DNA of 64,000 nt from Schistocephalus solidus (GCA_017591395.1 WEDG01000326.1:248001-312000), one strand, 5' to 3'. Shown: positions 26,161 through 39,829, counted from the stretch's first letter. Numbers and translations: made by a program. Notes: generated by a model not told the origin, from the letters alone.

Positions 26161-26408
26161 GTGAGTTCCCGGTACTCTTCTTTTTTCATTTTGATACGGT
26201 CTTATATCTGTAGTATTTCGAAAAAACTGTCTGTCAGAAAGTACTTACTCTCCAGGCAAAAATCACTGATTCTCATCATTTTCCTGATATCCTCTTGTCT
26301 CCTAAACAGCAACCCTTTAAACTTCAAAGCTCCGGGCAGGACGGCAGTACATATTCGGTAATCCAATAATCAGTTCAAATCCCGGGTTTTAGGTAAAAAC
26401 GTAAGGCA

Positions 26409-26510
26409 CCAGAACAAAGGATTTATTGTGCACTGAGCTCGCAGTTGTTGTCCCAGACACCAGAATGAACGATTCATTGTGCACTGAATTCGCAGTTGCT
26501 GCACCAGGCA
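26409..26510. repeat. 51-bp tandem repeat, two units
   Basis: Units at 26409-26459 and 26460-26510 share CCAGAA, ATTGTGCACTGA and CGCAGTTG blocks in the same spacing, with several substitutions. Confidence 0.75.
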
Positions 26511-26584
26511 GCAGTGTCTACTGGTGAAGGCAGGTCTAGTTTCGACTGCGTCCGTCCACTTCTGATAAAGAGATGTGTGTGTGT

Positions 26585-27330
26585 GCATGTGTTTGAGAGT
26601 GTGCCCCCTAAACAGGCCACGTGGTAGATGCGTTCGACCAACACGGGGGCCACATTAGGGCACGGCAGGCGTTATTCGAACTGCGCTCCCATAAAAAATG
26701 CCGAACATGAAGGTGTGGTGGCACGCCTAGGGGCAGCTAGGACTTAGGGGACCCGGCCGCGCCAGCCACCTGCGTCTTCTCCCGCCTCCGGTCTTCTTGG
26801 CTCTGTCTTGACACCGGGCTGAGGTGGGGGAGGAGGAGAGAGTGCGGTAGATGCAGCGCAAGTCTACTATCACTTTAAACTAAATAATGCGCAAGTCACC
26901 GTCCCTGCTCCACTTTCCCATGAGCATACGGTGGACATCGTCGGACTACGACGGTCGAACTGTCGTGTGAGAGTGTTTGTGTGTATGAGAGAGGGAAAAT
27001 GCCCCCTAAACGGGCCACGCGATAGATGCGTTGGACCATCAAGAGGGCCACATCAAGGCCCGGCAGACGTTATTTGGCACGTCTATGGGTGGCTAGGGCC
27101 TAGGGGCCCCGGCTGCACCAGCCACCTGCACCCTTTCCCATCGCCGGTCTTCTTGACTCTTGACACCTGGCATAGGTCTGGGAGGAGGAGAGAGTGCGGT
27201 AAATGCAGCGCAAGTCTACTATCACTTTAAACTAAATCACGTGCAAGTCACCGTACCTGCACCCACCCTGCTGTGGAGCGTACTGGTCGACCTCGTCGAA
27301 ATCGACGGTCGAACTCTCGTGTGTGAGAGA
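26585..27330 (+). repeat. RTE 3'-UTR copies, two tandem units (RTE-3)
   Basis: Element strand is +. Two units of about 398 bp (CCCCCTAAACAGGCCACG at 26604 and CCCCCTAAACGGGCCACG at 27002). Each ends in the family 3' terminus, TGGACATCGTCGGACTACGA at 26931 and the variant CGAAATCGACGGTCGAACT near 27297. No coding part. Confidence 0.75.
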
Positions 27331-27523
27331 AAGAGAGGGTGGTGGCAGCTGCCGTAATGGGATTGCAGAGCAAGGTCAAGGGCCGTCCGATTGTTGTGTG
27401 CGGCATTACCCTAAGGGTGTCGTGTTTAGTGGCCAATGTTGCATCGCCCGAGGGATGGCGTGGTCGTCGTTTTCCTTAAATTTTGATTGCCTTAAAATAT
27501 AGTTGGTCTGTTTCTGGCTGCAG

Positions 27524-27690
27524 TAAGTCTCGCTGAAAATGAGGCTTCTGATGCCGAGGCCGCGACTGAAGAAGGATCCTGTGAATCTGATCAGCAGGAC
27601 TCCTTCAAATCTCTAACTCGTCAACGTGGTGATCACCTACGGTCCGAGGTTTCGTCTTGCTCAAACGTATCTGGTCCCCGTACCAAATCA
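27524..27690 (+). CDS. ABCC1: ABCC exon 9 (linker)
   Basis: Two bases complete an Ile codon, then 55 codons. Acidic and serine-rich (ENEASDAEAATEEGSCESDQ), no fold expected. Supported by splice phase on both sides (acceptor CAG at 27521, donor GTGAGT at 27691) and position, not by conserved sequence. Confidence 0.75.
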
Positions 27691-27785
27691 GTGAGTTTCG
27701 CATCGTTTTCAATTGCATGCATTTTTAACCAATCGGATTACTGGGTAGCTTGTGTAAAAAACTCACTTTTGCTATGCGTCAACAG

Positions 27786-27911
27786 GCACCCGAAACTGTC
27801 AAAGATGGTGATAGAACCGAGGCTTCCACCCCTCAGAAAACATCTCCCGAATTGCCAGGGGCCAAAATCGTTACGACAGAACAGAATGAGGAAAAGATGG
27901 CCACTGGAAGA
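27786..27911 (+). CDS. ABCC1: ABCC exon 10 (linker)
   Basis: 42 codons, phase 0/0, acceptor CAG at 27783, donor GTAAGT at 27912. Polar peptide ending TTEQNEEKMATGR, which fits the EEMGK...TG(Q/R)VK region that precedes TMD2 in MRP proteins; the Val-Lys follows at the start of exon 11. Confidence 0.82.
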
Positions 27912-28317
27912 GTAAGTGGTGTTGCTGGTTTCCTGCTGACCCACCTTTAGGCGCTTAGCCTGTTTTTAAACCACTCGGCCGGTCTAGTGAAAGCATTTTC
28001 CTTGGTAGAATATTGAAAGGAAATTTTAGTTAAAAACCCGTTATCCTCTTCCTGCTTGTGCCTGACCCCCGGAGTCCCTATACTGTAACTTTGAATTCGG
28101 TTTGGTAAATACTTCCTTTGATAAATGTTTTCACTGCCCACACACTCCCTCCTCCTGGTAAACCCTACCGGAGGTCCGTGAGAAATTTAGCCTGATTAAA
28201 TATTACCACCTCTTCCTTTCACACGAGTACTTATTTGCTACTTTATTGAAAACTAATATGACAGCACTTGATCCGTAAATGGAAATTGTCTTAGAACTTT
28301 TAACTGAACCACTTTAG

Positions 28318-28558
28318 GTGAAATTCGTAGTCTTCTGGGCATACATTCGCAGGATCGGCTTTTTCCTCTGTTCCATGGGACTTCTTTCAATGATTGGTGC
28401 ACAGTTAGCCTCCTGTGGAACCGGTCTCTGGTTGGCTGATTGGTCCGGCGATGCCAAGGCTTATTACAACATGACAACGCCCCTAGCCAACCCAACGACT
28501 GAGGGTTCTCAGCGGGCTTGGCGTCTGCTGATTTATGGTTTTCTGGCCTTCCTTCAGG
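28318..28558 (+). CDS. ABCC1: ABCC exon 11 (first TMD2 helix)
   Basis: 80 codons plus one base. Begins VKFVVFWAYIRRIGFFLCSM, the first helix of TMD2, then LASCGTGLWLADWSGD, which matches the SNYWLSLWTDD region. An NMT sequon (YYNMTTP) lies in the expected extracellular loop. Ends in the second helix (LLIYGFLAFLQ). Donor GTAAGA at 28559. Confidence 0.92.
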
Positions 28559-28701
28559 GTAAGATTGTTTTCTTCTATTGGCCCAGATCAACTTTATTTT
28601 TAGAAGTCTAACACGTTTGTTTTCAACTCCACTTCTGCTCCTTCCTGCTCCCGTGCACTGCTATAAATCTTGTTACCGCAATGTCTCCCGGTCACACTTA
28701 G

Positions 28702-28857
28702 GCATTTAAATATCCTATATTTGGCTCCAGTTTGTTTAGCTTACTTGGCTACTTGGCCTTGGCGGTTGGTAACATCCGAGCAGTGAAGAGTCTTCACGCG
28801 GCCCTCTTAAACTGCATCCTGCGCGTACCGACCAGCTTCTTTGATACCGTGCCTCAG
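28702..28857 (+). CDS. ABCC1: ABCC exon 12 (TMD2; one frameshift)
   Basis: Acceptor TAG at 28699-28701, donor GTATGA at 28858. Read from exon 11 the frame meets a stop after two codons. With one T of 28705-28707 set aside, it reads GIKYPIFGSSLFSLLGYLAL, then NIRAVKSLHAALLNCILRVP and TSFFDTVPQ, the helix and LHAALL...P.SFFD motif of MRP TMD2. The exon is 156 bp; 155 bp is required by the flanking phases, so a one-base insertion is the simplest reading. Confidence 0.85.
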
Positions 28858-28956
28858 GTATGAACAAGCTATTATTGTTAGACAGAGTGGGTTTGCTTGT
28901 TCGCATACCAATAAATTCTTTTTTCAGCCCAGGTTATAAGGTATTTTTATCTTCAG

Positions 28957-29139
28957 GGTCGCGTTGTCAACCGATTTTCAAGTGATGTTGCGGCCGTGGA
29001 CAATCAGTTGATGAATAGCCTACGCTCTTCCATCCAGACTTCTTTGCAATGTTTGGTAACCTTTGCGCTGACGGCATCTCTCAGCCCTTGGATTATTATC
29101 CCACTCTTCTTCTTATCCATTTTCTATTTTGCTATGCAG
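28957..29139 (+). CDS. ABCC1: ABCC exon 13 (TMD2)
   Basis: 61 codons, phase 0/0. GRVVNRFSSDVAAVD is the conserved intracellular loop (GNLVNRFSKELDTVD in MRP1), followed by helices ending PLFFLSIFYFAMQ. Acceptor CAG at 28954, donor GTGAGA at 29140. Confidence 0.94.
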
Positions 29140-30184
29140 GTGAGATTTTGTGAACTTTTAACTACATCAGCATAATAGCTCTTTTCACTCTTGCAATCTG
29201 TCTTCCTTCCTCCATAGTGAAGCACTTTGTTCCGTCTTAGCTATTACGTCAAAATATGCTTTAAAATAAACAGCTTTATTTTGGAGAAATTTACTTTACT
29301 ATTTGAAGCCATATCCGACTTCATCCGCTCAGGTGTTGTCTTGAGGTAGTTCAGCGTCCTGTTACTCCTCGTTCGTGAGATGACTGGCAGTATTTTGCAA
29401 TTCATGCATCCTTTTCTCAGTGACTCCGACACTTCTGCTTTCATGTCAGAGCACTTTGTATAACTATCGGCCCTTTTGTCAGTGTTGCTATAAAGCTTGC
29501 TGATAATGACACTGGCAAGAGCGTAATATGTGACCCAACTCAGGGAACAAAGGACAGGTCAGCGAGTAATGCGGGACCGCTTGTAATGGGCATTTTATGG
29601 GTGCAACTAAATGAAGAAAAGGAGAGTGCCAATCAAACCCTTAACCTACTTATTATTTTCATAAGGTTTCTCATTCGTTGCCGTGTTAGTAGGGTCGCAC
29701 ACTTGTTTGTTGCCCTGAAAAGTGTGCAGATTGCAAGATTCGATGGCTTTACATCACGCTGACCAAAATGCGCAATGTCATTCCTAGCTGACCTCACCCA
29801 ATTTTGTTCGGACCCTTGACGGGAGCAAGAATGAAGCCCTCTCTGCGCGATCTTTCATTATCAAAGTAAAAGGAATGCGTTTTGAAAATACCGTGGCGTC
29901 CTTATAGTCGCCGTGTTGTAAGATGTCATTTGACCAGATACTTCGGCCCTTCTAACCTCAGGGAAATATTGTGTGATCCTACTAACCCAGCAACGAATGC
30001 TAACCCTAACGAGCACAATTGATAGAGTTAGGGTTACGTTGGCATGTGGTACGGTTGCTTAGTACACGCTGACCTATCCCTTGTTCTCTGAATTTGGGTC
30101 GCATATTACGTGCTTACCATAACCCTTATATAAGCACTAGCCACAGGTTAATCATAGCGTTCTCTGTGTACTCGCGGTCTATAG
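29140..30184 (+). other. ABCC intron, left part
   Basis: No recognised element in about 1 kb before the RTE-derived block. Confidence 0.5.
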
Positions 30185-31560
30185 ATACCTTTATTTCGGC
30201 ATTGCCGTCGATGTCCACCCTGTGCCCTATAACAGGTTTGGCGCACGGACGGTGACTTGCGCGTGGACTAGTTTATAGTAACAGCGCCTGCACCGCACTC
30301 TGCTCCGCTGTCATGACCAAATGAAGAAGACCAGAGAGGGCAGATTGCTGGCGCAGCGTGGGTCTGAACCTAGGAGTGCCTCCACACTTGGATCTGATCC
30401 CGCCAACCTTCCAAACCACGGCGCTTAGCGCACCATGACATTTTCAAGCGCGTCATATTGCTAATAGTGAGGGAAAATGTGCTGAGCCTTCGACATAATT
30501 CTCTATTCCGATTTCCAGGACACAGCCGCCGTCCCAGCCGGTCAGTGGAGTGGGCGAGGCGGCTGATGAACTCGTCTAGGTATACCACGTATACTACCTG
30601 GTCCCCCAGACACAAACACTATGATTTTACACAAAAGTGGTTGAACGGCCCAGATGTGTGAGACTGCCAGAGGTCACGTTAGTAAGGAACCTCAGGAACA
30701 CGCACATACAGCACATATACGACACGACAGGAGAGTTCGACCGTCGTAGTCCGACGATGTCCACCTTATGCTCAACAGAAGGGCGGTGCAGGGACGATGA
30801 CTTGCGTGTGGATTCGTTTCGAGTGATAGTAACATTGCGCTGCAGCTACCGCACACTATCCTCCTCCCCCACCTGAGCCTGGTGTCATGACAGAGTCAAG
30901 ATGACCGGAGGCGGGAGAGGACGCAGGTGGCTGGCGCGGCCGGAGCCGCCCTGGGCGTACCACCACACCTGGTTTGGAACCCACGGAGTGGGAGTGACAT
31001 AAAGGCCACATTAAAAAGGAGCCATTGCAGCCTGACTCTCAGTCCGCCAGTCAGCCACTCAACACAAAACACATATTGGGCTGACCACGTGGTCCGAGTT
31101 ATCCCGTCAGTTGGCAACCTCCAAGCCACGGCTTTTAGCGCACCGTGATAGTTTCAAGCGCGTCAGATTGTTTATAGTGAGGAACATACGCTGAACTGTC
31201 GACCTCACTCTCTCTCTCACCCCCACGACAAACCGCTGTCCAAGCCGGTCAGTTGCCTGATGCAGAAGTGGGTGCAGCTGCTGTTGACTTCATCTACGCG
31301 TACTACGTACATGATCTATCCCCACAAGCACTAGGATTTAACACGACAGGGCATTGAACGCCTAACACCTCACATGTGTGAGTGTGCCGGAGGTCACGTT
31401 AAGAAGGAGCCATCGCAGCCTGACTCTCAGACCACCAGTCAGCCACTCCACACAACAAACATTGGACTAACTGCGAGGTCTGAGTGTAATTGGCAGTTGG
31501 CAACCTTCCAAACCACGACGCTTATAGCCCCGTGATATGCTCAAGCTCAGATCACACATG
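30185..31560 (-). repeat. RTE 3'-UTR block, 2-3 modules (RTE-4)
   Basis: Same orientation as RTE-1. Copies of the 3'-terminal segment at about 30205 (degraded) and 30735 (GTTCGACCGTCGTAGTCCGA), then the CCACATTAAAAAGGAGCC and CACGTTAAGAAGGAGCC modules at about 31005 and 31395. The second module type (with CTCACATGTGTGAG) also occurs in RTE-2 at 15677. No zinc finger or RT sequence is attached. Confidence 0.75.
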
Positions 31561-32011
31561 CAGCAGAGGAGCCACCTAGAAGCACACACATGCACACTAT
31601 GATTTCACTCTAAAGGGCATGGGTGGCGTGGACCCCGCAGATGGGAGAGTGCAATCACATAAATTTCCATTCATTGTCTCGACGGGTTACAGCTGAAAGT
31701 ATTCGATCTTTTCCTCAATAGGGAATCTTTACGGTGGTTGGCTGTCTTTCTGTTTTTTTAAGGATTTTCATTTGCCTTTCATTGATAATTTTCAGTTATA
31801 CTATCTAGTTGATTAGTGGGAGGTCAAGCTTTAAGGCTTAGTTCTCACCGTTTGCTACATATGTACATGCGTTTGAACCGTAACCGTTTTTTATATTTTT
31901 ATTATATATTAACGACACTAATCCTAGTAGAAATAGTTGCCTCTTCAAATGTCAATTTTGATTCAATCGCCGATTATTTCTAAAAAGGTCTTTTCTTTTT
32001 TGGTCGTTTAG
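31561..32011 (+). other. ABCC intron, right part
   Basis: AT-rich, nothing recognised. Confidence 0.5.
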
Positions 32012-32211
32012 AATGTCTTTGTAGCCACCAGTCGCCAATTGAAGCGTATTGACTCAGTTAGCAAGTCACCTATTTTCTCGCACTTCTCAGAGACTCTTTT
32101 GGGAGTCGACACTATTCGCGCCTACGGTCTCGGTTCATTGTTTGTGGAAATAAATGCACAGCGTTTGGACACTAACAACATGGCTGTCTTTGCCGCTGCG
32201 ATTGCTAATCG
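32012..32211 (+). CDS. ABCC1: ABCC exon 14 (TMD2)
   Basis: 66 codons plus two bases. VATSRQLKRIDSVSKSPIFS, then HFSETLLGVDTIRAYG, the most conserved TMD2 loop ([20 protein letters not shown] in MRP1). Ends AAAIANR. Acceptor TAG at 32009, donor GTTAGT at 32212. Confidence 0.95.
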
Positions 32212-33170
32212 GTTAGTTTCGGAAAATAATCTTCCTCCTTTATGGACATTGTTGAACTGTAAAGATGAGAGTTTAGTACATGTGATAACGTGGTCTCTGA
32301 GGCCTAATCAGTGCAATGGGGGTTTCATCATCCTGGAACCACTTGAAATTATCCGAATTTAAATAAATATGGGAAGTAAAGAAAACATATTTTCAATTGA
32401 TATGTCAGCATTAGTAATTGTATTTTCAGAATATATATTGGAGTCAATTGAGCGAGTTTTCCCTAGTGCACATATTTTCACCAAAAGAAAGGGATTGTTC
32501 CTACATCCCACAAGTTAACTCAGCAATTGACATTTAAAAATATCGGTTATTCACTTCTCCGTACTTGTGTTTCCGTCCCTACTTTCAGCTTTATTTATAA
32601 AATCACAGGCGGACATGTAAATTTTATACTTTTTTTGTACAATTGACAACCGCCTATTCCGAATCAGTATTTTTATCCTGGATTATATCTAGAGTTTTAG
32701 TTAATTATTTTCATTTATTTTTGCCACCAAATTCCGTTTTCCGATAAAATAAATAAGTTACTTATTTTGAACTGCATTTACAAATGTAAACACGGCATAA
32801 TAACAAGACAAAATGATTTTTTCTTGAAAAACTCTTCACCAAACGGTACGCAAGTTTCAAACTCCAGAGAAAGAAAATGCAACTTGTGAAGCCACACTAA
32901 CTAGATGCAACGGTTTTGTTTGTTTGTTTTTCGTTGTGTTTTTTGAGGATATTTAAATATTTATTTGGTGTTTGAATATTAAAATAAGCAGTTATGAGCG
33001 TTTTAGCGGGGGTTTCAAGCATTCGCGGGTTTCAGCTGGTCGCGTTTCCTAACCCCGTCAAGTACCGGGGTTGACGATATACTGATCTCCATTTTCCGTC
33101 TCAACTTTTTGTTGCCGTTACATTGCGCATGATCGTAGATGAAATGACCTTTGTTCTCTTGCTTTTCAAG
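32212..33170 (+). other. ABCC intron
   Basis: 959 bp, strongly AT-rich, no recognised feature. Confidence 0.6.
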
Positions 33171-33399
33171 ATGGCTTGCTGTTCTCCTCGAAACGGTTGG
33201 CAATGTTCTAACAGGTTTGGTGGCCTTCGCATCGGTCGCAACCAAGGGTCACTTATCAGCGGGTTTTGCGGGTCTGGTTGTGAGTTACGCCCTGAATCTA
33301 ACCCAGACCCTCAATTGGTTAGTCCGGATGACGGCTGAACTGGAGTCAAACATAGTGTGTGTTGAACGCATCAAGGAGTATTCGGAGCTCCCGCTTGAG
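33171..33399 (+). CDS. ABCC1: ABCC exon 15 (last TMD2 helices)
   Basis: One base completes Arg, then 76 codons. RWLAVLLETVGN, GHLSAGFAGLVVSYALNLTQ and TLNWLVRMTAELESNIVCVE match the last two MRP helices; the Trp of LNWLVRM is the residue that in MRP1 affects substrate range. ERIKEYSELPLE starts the NBD2 lead-in. Donor GTTTGT at 33400 (weak). Confidence 0.95.
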
Positions 33400-33483
33400 G
33401 TTTGTGTGGGAGGATCAATTAAATATTAACTTTGAACACTCTTTTGTAGCCTATATATTACCGTATTTCTCTCTATTTTTCAG

Positions 33484-33624
33484 GCCCCCTGGGAGGTAGA
33501 GGATAAACCAGCTGTTGATTGGCCACAAGGGGGTATCGAATTCGTTAACTATGGAACACGGTACCGACCAGACTTAGACCTTGTGCTCCGCTCCATCACC
33601 TGTTCCATAAAACCAGGCGAAAAG
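33484..33624 (+). CDS. ABCC1: ABCC exon 16 (NBD2 start)
   Basis: 47 codons, phase 0/0, 84-bp intron before it. APWEVED, then WPQGGIEFVNYGTRYRPDLD and LVLRSITCSIKPGEK; the Tyr of YRPDLD is the adenine-stacking residue of NBD2. Donor GTTTTC is weak, but the phase and sequence join to exon 17 are exact. Confidence 0.94.
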
Positions 33625-33714
33625 GTTTTCTTACATTTATCTTCATCATTATGGATTCCATGTTAATTGGCAGTTTCCTTTCTGACTGCCTCTGGGCTGC
33701 CAATTTCTTTGTAG

Positions 33715-35084
<1,370 letters not shown>

Positions 35085-37445
35085 CGATGGGCCTTTACGC
35101 GATGGATTCGCAAGCGACCGGCGAGGCCGATGCACGATGTGCATGTGCGCTGATAATGAGGACAGGATAGATCGGGAGGTTCTGAGTGTGGTGGGCTCTG
35201 CTGCTGGTACTGGTATTCGCACTCATGGGCTGACTATGGGAAGTTTTGTTGGATGCGCAAGATGTGTTGGCATCGCGGTGGATTCCGCTTTTGTGGATGC
35301 GCCTGTGACCGAGCAGGACATTGGAGGCCGCAGTCTCTGCTGTGTTTTGGGGCTCCAGGCACTAGTTCGCCAGTCTCTGTGCAATGGATTCGCAAGTGAC
35401 CGACCAGGCCGATGTGTGAGGTGAATGTGCGATTGCAATGAGGACAGTTTAATACGGAGTCCCAATCGCTGGTACTGGGGGCGGTTGTGGTGGTGGAGGT
35501 AGCAAGTGGCAGATAGTCGGAAGTGGCTACTGAGGTGGTGGGAGGGGGGGCGAGTAGTGTTCGTCGCAGTGATCGGCACAAGGGGTAGGGGGAGGGAGGA
35601 AAGTGTCGGTGATCATGGGCGGTGGGGCATCGATGAAGTGGTTATCAGTGGTTTAGGTGGTCTTCGTCGACGTTGAGTCTGAGGCAGATGTGGCAGAAGT
35701 TTTTGCTGCGGGATTGTTGTTGCATTGAGGTCGAAGATGTCCGACAATACCGATTCGCGCGTGGAAGGTGCGTTGATAGCGTGGGCATGTTGGAAGGGCT
35801 TGCGCAATGGCGGTGTGTTGATTGCCGTTGACATTGATTCGGGGAGCATTGTATTCCGCGCTGGGGGTGGTTGGTGCATGACCACCGTTTTGGCTGTACT
35901 GATTGTGAATCCAAAATTGGCGCAGCCTTCGTCGAAAAGGTTCATGCTCCTTTGCATACGTCGACTGTTGAGTAGGTGCCCGTCAGTTCTGTAGGCTATG
36001 CGGATCCCAGGGCGCTCGTCATGGTAGACTTTCATCAGCATAGCAGGGAACATGAGACTGAAGAGGGTGTATGCCGTATGCAGGCCTGCTTCACTCCATT
36101 GGTCACTGTTAAGGCCTCTCAGGCGGCTCCGTTATCCGTGATGCGCGCCATCATGGCATAGTGGAGTTGGCGCACCATGTAAGTGAATCTCTCGGGCCAG
36201 CCGAATTTCTGAATGATCTTCCACAGTCCGTGGCGATTCACCGGGTCAAAGGCTTTCGTCAGATCCACGAAGGTAGTGTAGAGGTGGTTTCCCATCTCGC
36301 CTCTGAACGAGAACGTAGTCTGCCAGCTGCCAGGGCCCTGATTAGGGCGCAACCAGGTTGCCTTTTGCAAAGAAGAGGAGCGCGCTGTCACTGGGACAGG
36401 AGATTGCCTTTCCGTCATAGGACGACCGAAGATGCTGTAAGTCAGGAGCAGGCGGCGTTCAGCGCAGGCTTGCAGAAGCAGGAGACCGTGGTCCTTGTAG
36501 ACACTGAGACCATGGGGATCAACCACTTCCTCCCAGGCATCGTCGTCTGTTCCGGCCAGGGATTGGGGCAATTACTTTTTCTGCTCATGGCACATTCACC
36601 CGGACTGCGTGCAGATTCTCGTAGATCTGGTTCCTCACCTCATTGGAGTTGGTCCTTAGTGGGAGCGTAGGTGCTAACGATGATGGCGAGGTTAGTTCCT
36701 CGCAGGGGGCAGGCGCAGAATAAGAAGTCGGCTGTTTATGCTCTGCGGTGGACATGGCAGTTGTCCCAAGATATCGTTCTAGGTGGCAAAGGCTACGCCA
36801 GTGTTGCGTCACTCTGCCTATGTTATGGGTGGCTGCTCCAGAAGGTGTGGCTGACACCTACCTTCTCCAGTTAACCTTGTTTGGAGAATCTAATCTCGCT
36901 GAGGGCAGTGATGTCCACCCTGTCGCTCACCAGTTCTCGCGCGACCAGCGTAGTCCTCCTCTTTGACCTGTTGCTCCTCGGATTCTCTGATAGAGAACGA
37001 GCATTCCAGGCCGCCGGTGTTAGTAGCGTCGCTTCATCAACCTAAGAGGCGTGGTTCGGGTTTGATGTTGTTCGTTTGGTTGTTTCGATCGCGAGTTTTG
37101 CATCCACGAGCCACAGTGTATGTGCGGATGATGTTGTTCCAGCCTTTGTTTCGAGCTAATTTTCTAGTCCCTTCCCTCGCGGGAGGTGAACAACACCGTT
37201 CTTAAATAGGGCTACATAGACATCCCATACGGCTGCCGAACTCCACTATGGGTCACGGTTTTGTTTAGTGGAAGAGTTAGCCGGGGCCGCCTACAGGCTT
37301 TCATGTCGACTTCTTTATGGTTTTTTTGAAGTAGTTCGGAGTGGAAAGGATGAGAGTTGAAGAGAAGGGGAGCATAATTATCGGGACACACACTACGTCA
37401 GGTACTCTATGAACTGAGTCCCCTAACTGGACTGCCCCCACACTC
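35085..37445 (-). mobile_element. Internally deleted RTE copy (RTE-5)
   Basis: Minus strand. 5' leader (37445-36900, with the GGCTGCCGAACTCCACTATG landmark), a decayed endonuclease (36857-36310), then directly the RT ([20 protein letters not shown]), the region around the [13 protein letters not shown] motif, and zinc-finger sequence (CPHCNRTF and GLVGHLRIH, about 35390-35460). Between the endonuclease motif DYVLVQRRD and RT motif LYTTFVDL, near 36300, about 1 kb of RTE-1 is missing. Many frameshifts. The 3' UTR is absent; the copy stops at about 35085 within the finger region. Confidence 0.8.
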
Positions 37446-39068
37446 CATTACTGCCCTCGTGTAGATAAACACGCTTAAGTGCACAATCTTTGTCTGCGAC
37501 ATTTATTCTCCTAGGAGCTTGTTCAAATATAAAACAGCGCTCATTCAAACTCAAAGTTGTTAACAGTTCTCCTGAGAAAATTACCTTAGTACATGCTATG
37601 CGTGAAAATTGACATTTTACGGAACTGTTTAGGCGTATAGCTAAAGTGCAAAACGTTCTCATGAATTTGTCATTTGCTGTAAATTTCTTCCCTTTGAACA
37701 TATTTTAGCATCGGCTTGTAAGGAGGCCACTGAGAATTAGATTCGATCGATGGAGCATGAAGCTTATCGCCCTGAGGTTTCGGATTCTAGTCCGAACCCA
37801 TCATCAGCGACAGTCGCAGTCTGTGAACTCAGGTCTTAAATTCAACTAAGTATTAATCAATGCGCACCGCCTACCAAAATTTCTTTTCATTCTTAAATCC
37901 AATATAATCAGACCTCTTATCCTTTTATGAAAGGAAGCCTTGACTCTCTTGTGAGACATCACAGAGGATTGCTGAAGTACATTTTATTACTGCCCGTTCA
38001 CACATGTGCATTTACTGTTAATTTTCAAAAACTGTAAAAGTATAATGAATTGTGGTTATTGGTCAGGTAATTCAGATCGAGATTTTCAACTGTCATTCGA
38101 TGTTCAGATGGGCTGTCTTAACTGTTCGCGATTAGGATTGCGTACGCCGCAGAAACCGGGTTGTGTCAACTCCGCAGTCATTTGCACCTGTCAGATTAGT
38201 GCAGTTGTACAGACGGATATTGGCTTAGTGAAGCCAATCGGAAAGGTTTGGTTCCTTCCATTCTGTGGCCAACACTTGTAGATTCTACAGATCCTAGATG
38301 AACTACGACTCGCAGATAAAATAACCGTGAAAGAAGCAGTGAATAGGTGTCGGGTGTAAGACACGCGTAGACGGGCGTTTGCTTGGTCAGCCACTGCGTC
38401 CAGATCTCGCCTCTGATCATTTTGAATCTATCTTATCAGCCTGCCCAGGCATCTGATGTAAGTAATGACCCTCCCTTTCTTAGTTTTTGAGTGTGCTGCG
38501 TTTATGCAAGTGTTAGTGGTTGTTTCAAAAATTCAGTATGTGCCACATTTAGTCGGCTTTTTGCGTTATTGTTGTTTACCCTTTTTAATTATTTTAGTAG
38601 GACGCCAGAACACGTAATTTGTAGCTCCTATTGCCCGCCTGCACCTCCATTTTCAGTCAAATGCTATGGCCATCCGAGTTCAGCAGTTCTTTGGAGTGAT
38701 ATACACTTTCAGTTTTGACAAACGTGAAGGTGTTATCGACTTATCTGATCCAGAAATTCGGCTGATACTTAAAAAGAAATAAATGTTCTGTTCGTAGATA
38801 GGCGACCTCTCCAACCGCAACAAACATAACCGATGCCATTGGCCTGCTCTTAATTTATCTCTAGGCAAATACCTTATAAGTCTTTAGTTTCATGTTGCAT
38901 AGGTTGCCCAGTTTATTCCAGACGGTGTGTTGCAGCCTGCCAAGGGACTAATTAGTTTTGCACCTGGTAACCCTCAGTTATGCACTATGGCAAGCGCATG
39001 TTGTTCCGCTAACTGATGACATCCGCTCAGACCGCAGTGCTTCCATCCTATTTCACCTTTTCTCACAG
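37446..39068 (+). other. ABCC intron, right part
   Basis: 1.6 kb without a recognised element. A stretch near 38191-38394 gives a 67-codon minus-strand open frame without known motif. Confidence 0.5.
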
Positions 39069-39241
39069 GATCCCGTGCTATTCTCGGGGACTCTTCGCTT
39101 CAATCTGGATCCTTTCAACTCCTACGATGACGTGACGGTGTGGGAGGCCCTTCGACTGGCCGATCTGAAGTCATTTGTAGAGGAATTAGCTGGCGACGCT
39201 GGTCTCGACATGCCCGTGTCCGAGGGAGGGAGTAATCTTAG
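39069..39241 (+). CDS. ABCC1: ABCC exon 18 (NBD2 Q-loop to signature)
   Basis: 57 codons plus two bases. [20 protein letters not shown] completes the Q-loop begun in exon 17; [17 protein letters not shown] and VSEGGSNL lead to the signature, whose Ser codon is split by the intron. Acceptor CAG at 39066, donor GTTTGC at 39242 (weak). Confidence 0.95.
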
Positions 39242-39829
39242 GTTTGCATATTTCTTGCTGAACGGTCATTTGAATTTTACTTTCAGACACGTCCCTTGGT
39301 GCATATTATTGTTTACTCTTATTAGCAGGCAAATTTCGTGCTAAGCTGTTTCCTAACAAAGCCTAATCCATGTGGCAGCTTATTTAAACATTCGATCGAC
39401 CTCTTACTGTCCAGAACAGGTACCTAGTACAGTTTTCTAACCCTAAAACTGACCCTCAAACCCAACCCCGCCCTTTTCCCTCACCTCTCCTTAACCCAAG
39501 CCTTAACTTGAATCTAATCCTACCCTTGATACCGACCCTTATTTTCTTGGGATTTAGCGCAAAGCTCCTAACTCCCCTGTTTTGCCAATGGTGGTCCGCG
39601 TAAACTAATCTTGCCCATCGTTTTCCTCTCGAACTGCTCGAAGTCTTTCCTCGCTTTTTACTGAGCAGTGTATGAATAAGTAAAAGGTACACTAAAAGGG
39701 GTCACCGTTTCCCGGTCTGATTGGTGAGGCTGTATTTTAGCGACTGCCTTTTGACCACTATAGATGCGGTTGGAGATACGGTATGTCGAGGAACGCTTGT
39801 CATTGTCAATCGGGACAAGATTGGGGAAT
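39242..39829 (+). other. ABCC intron, left part
   Basis: No recognised feature. Confidence 0.5.

Noticed and set aside
26149..26361. Extension of ABCC exon 8 into the following open frame
   Set aside because: The GTGAGT donor at 26161 and the phase match with exon 9 mark the exon end.
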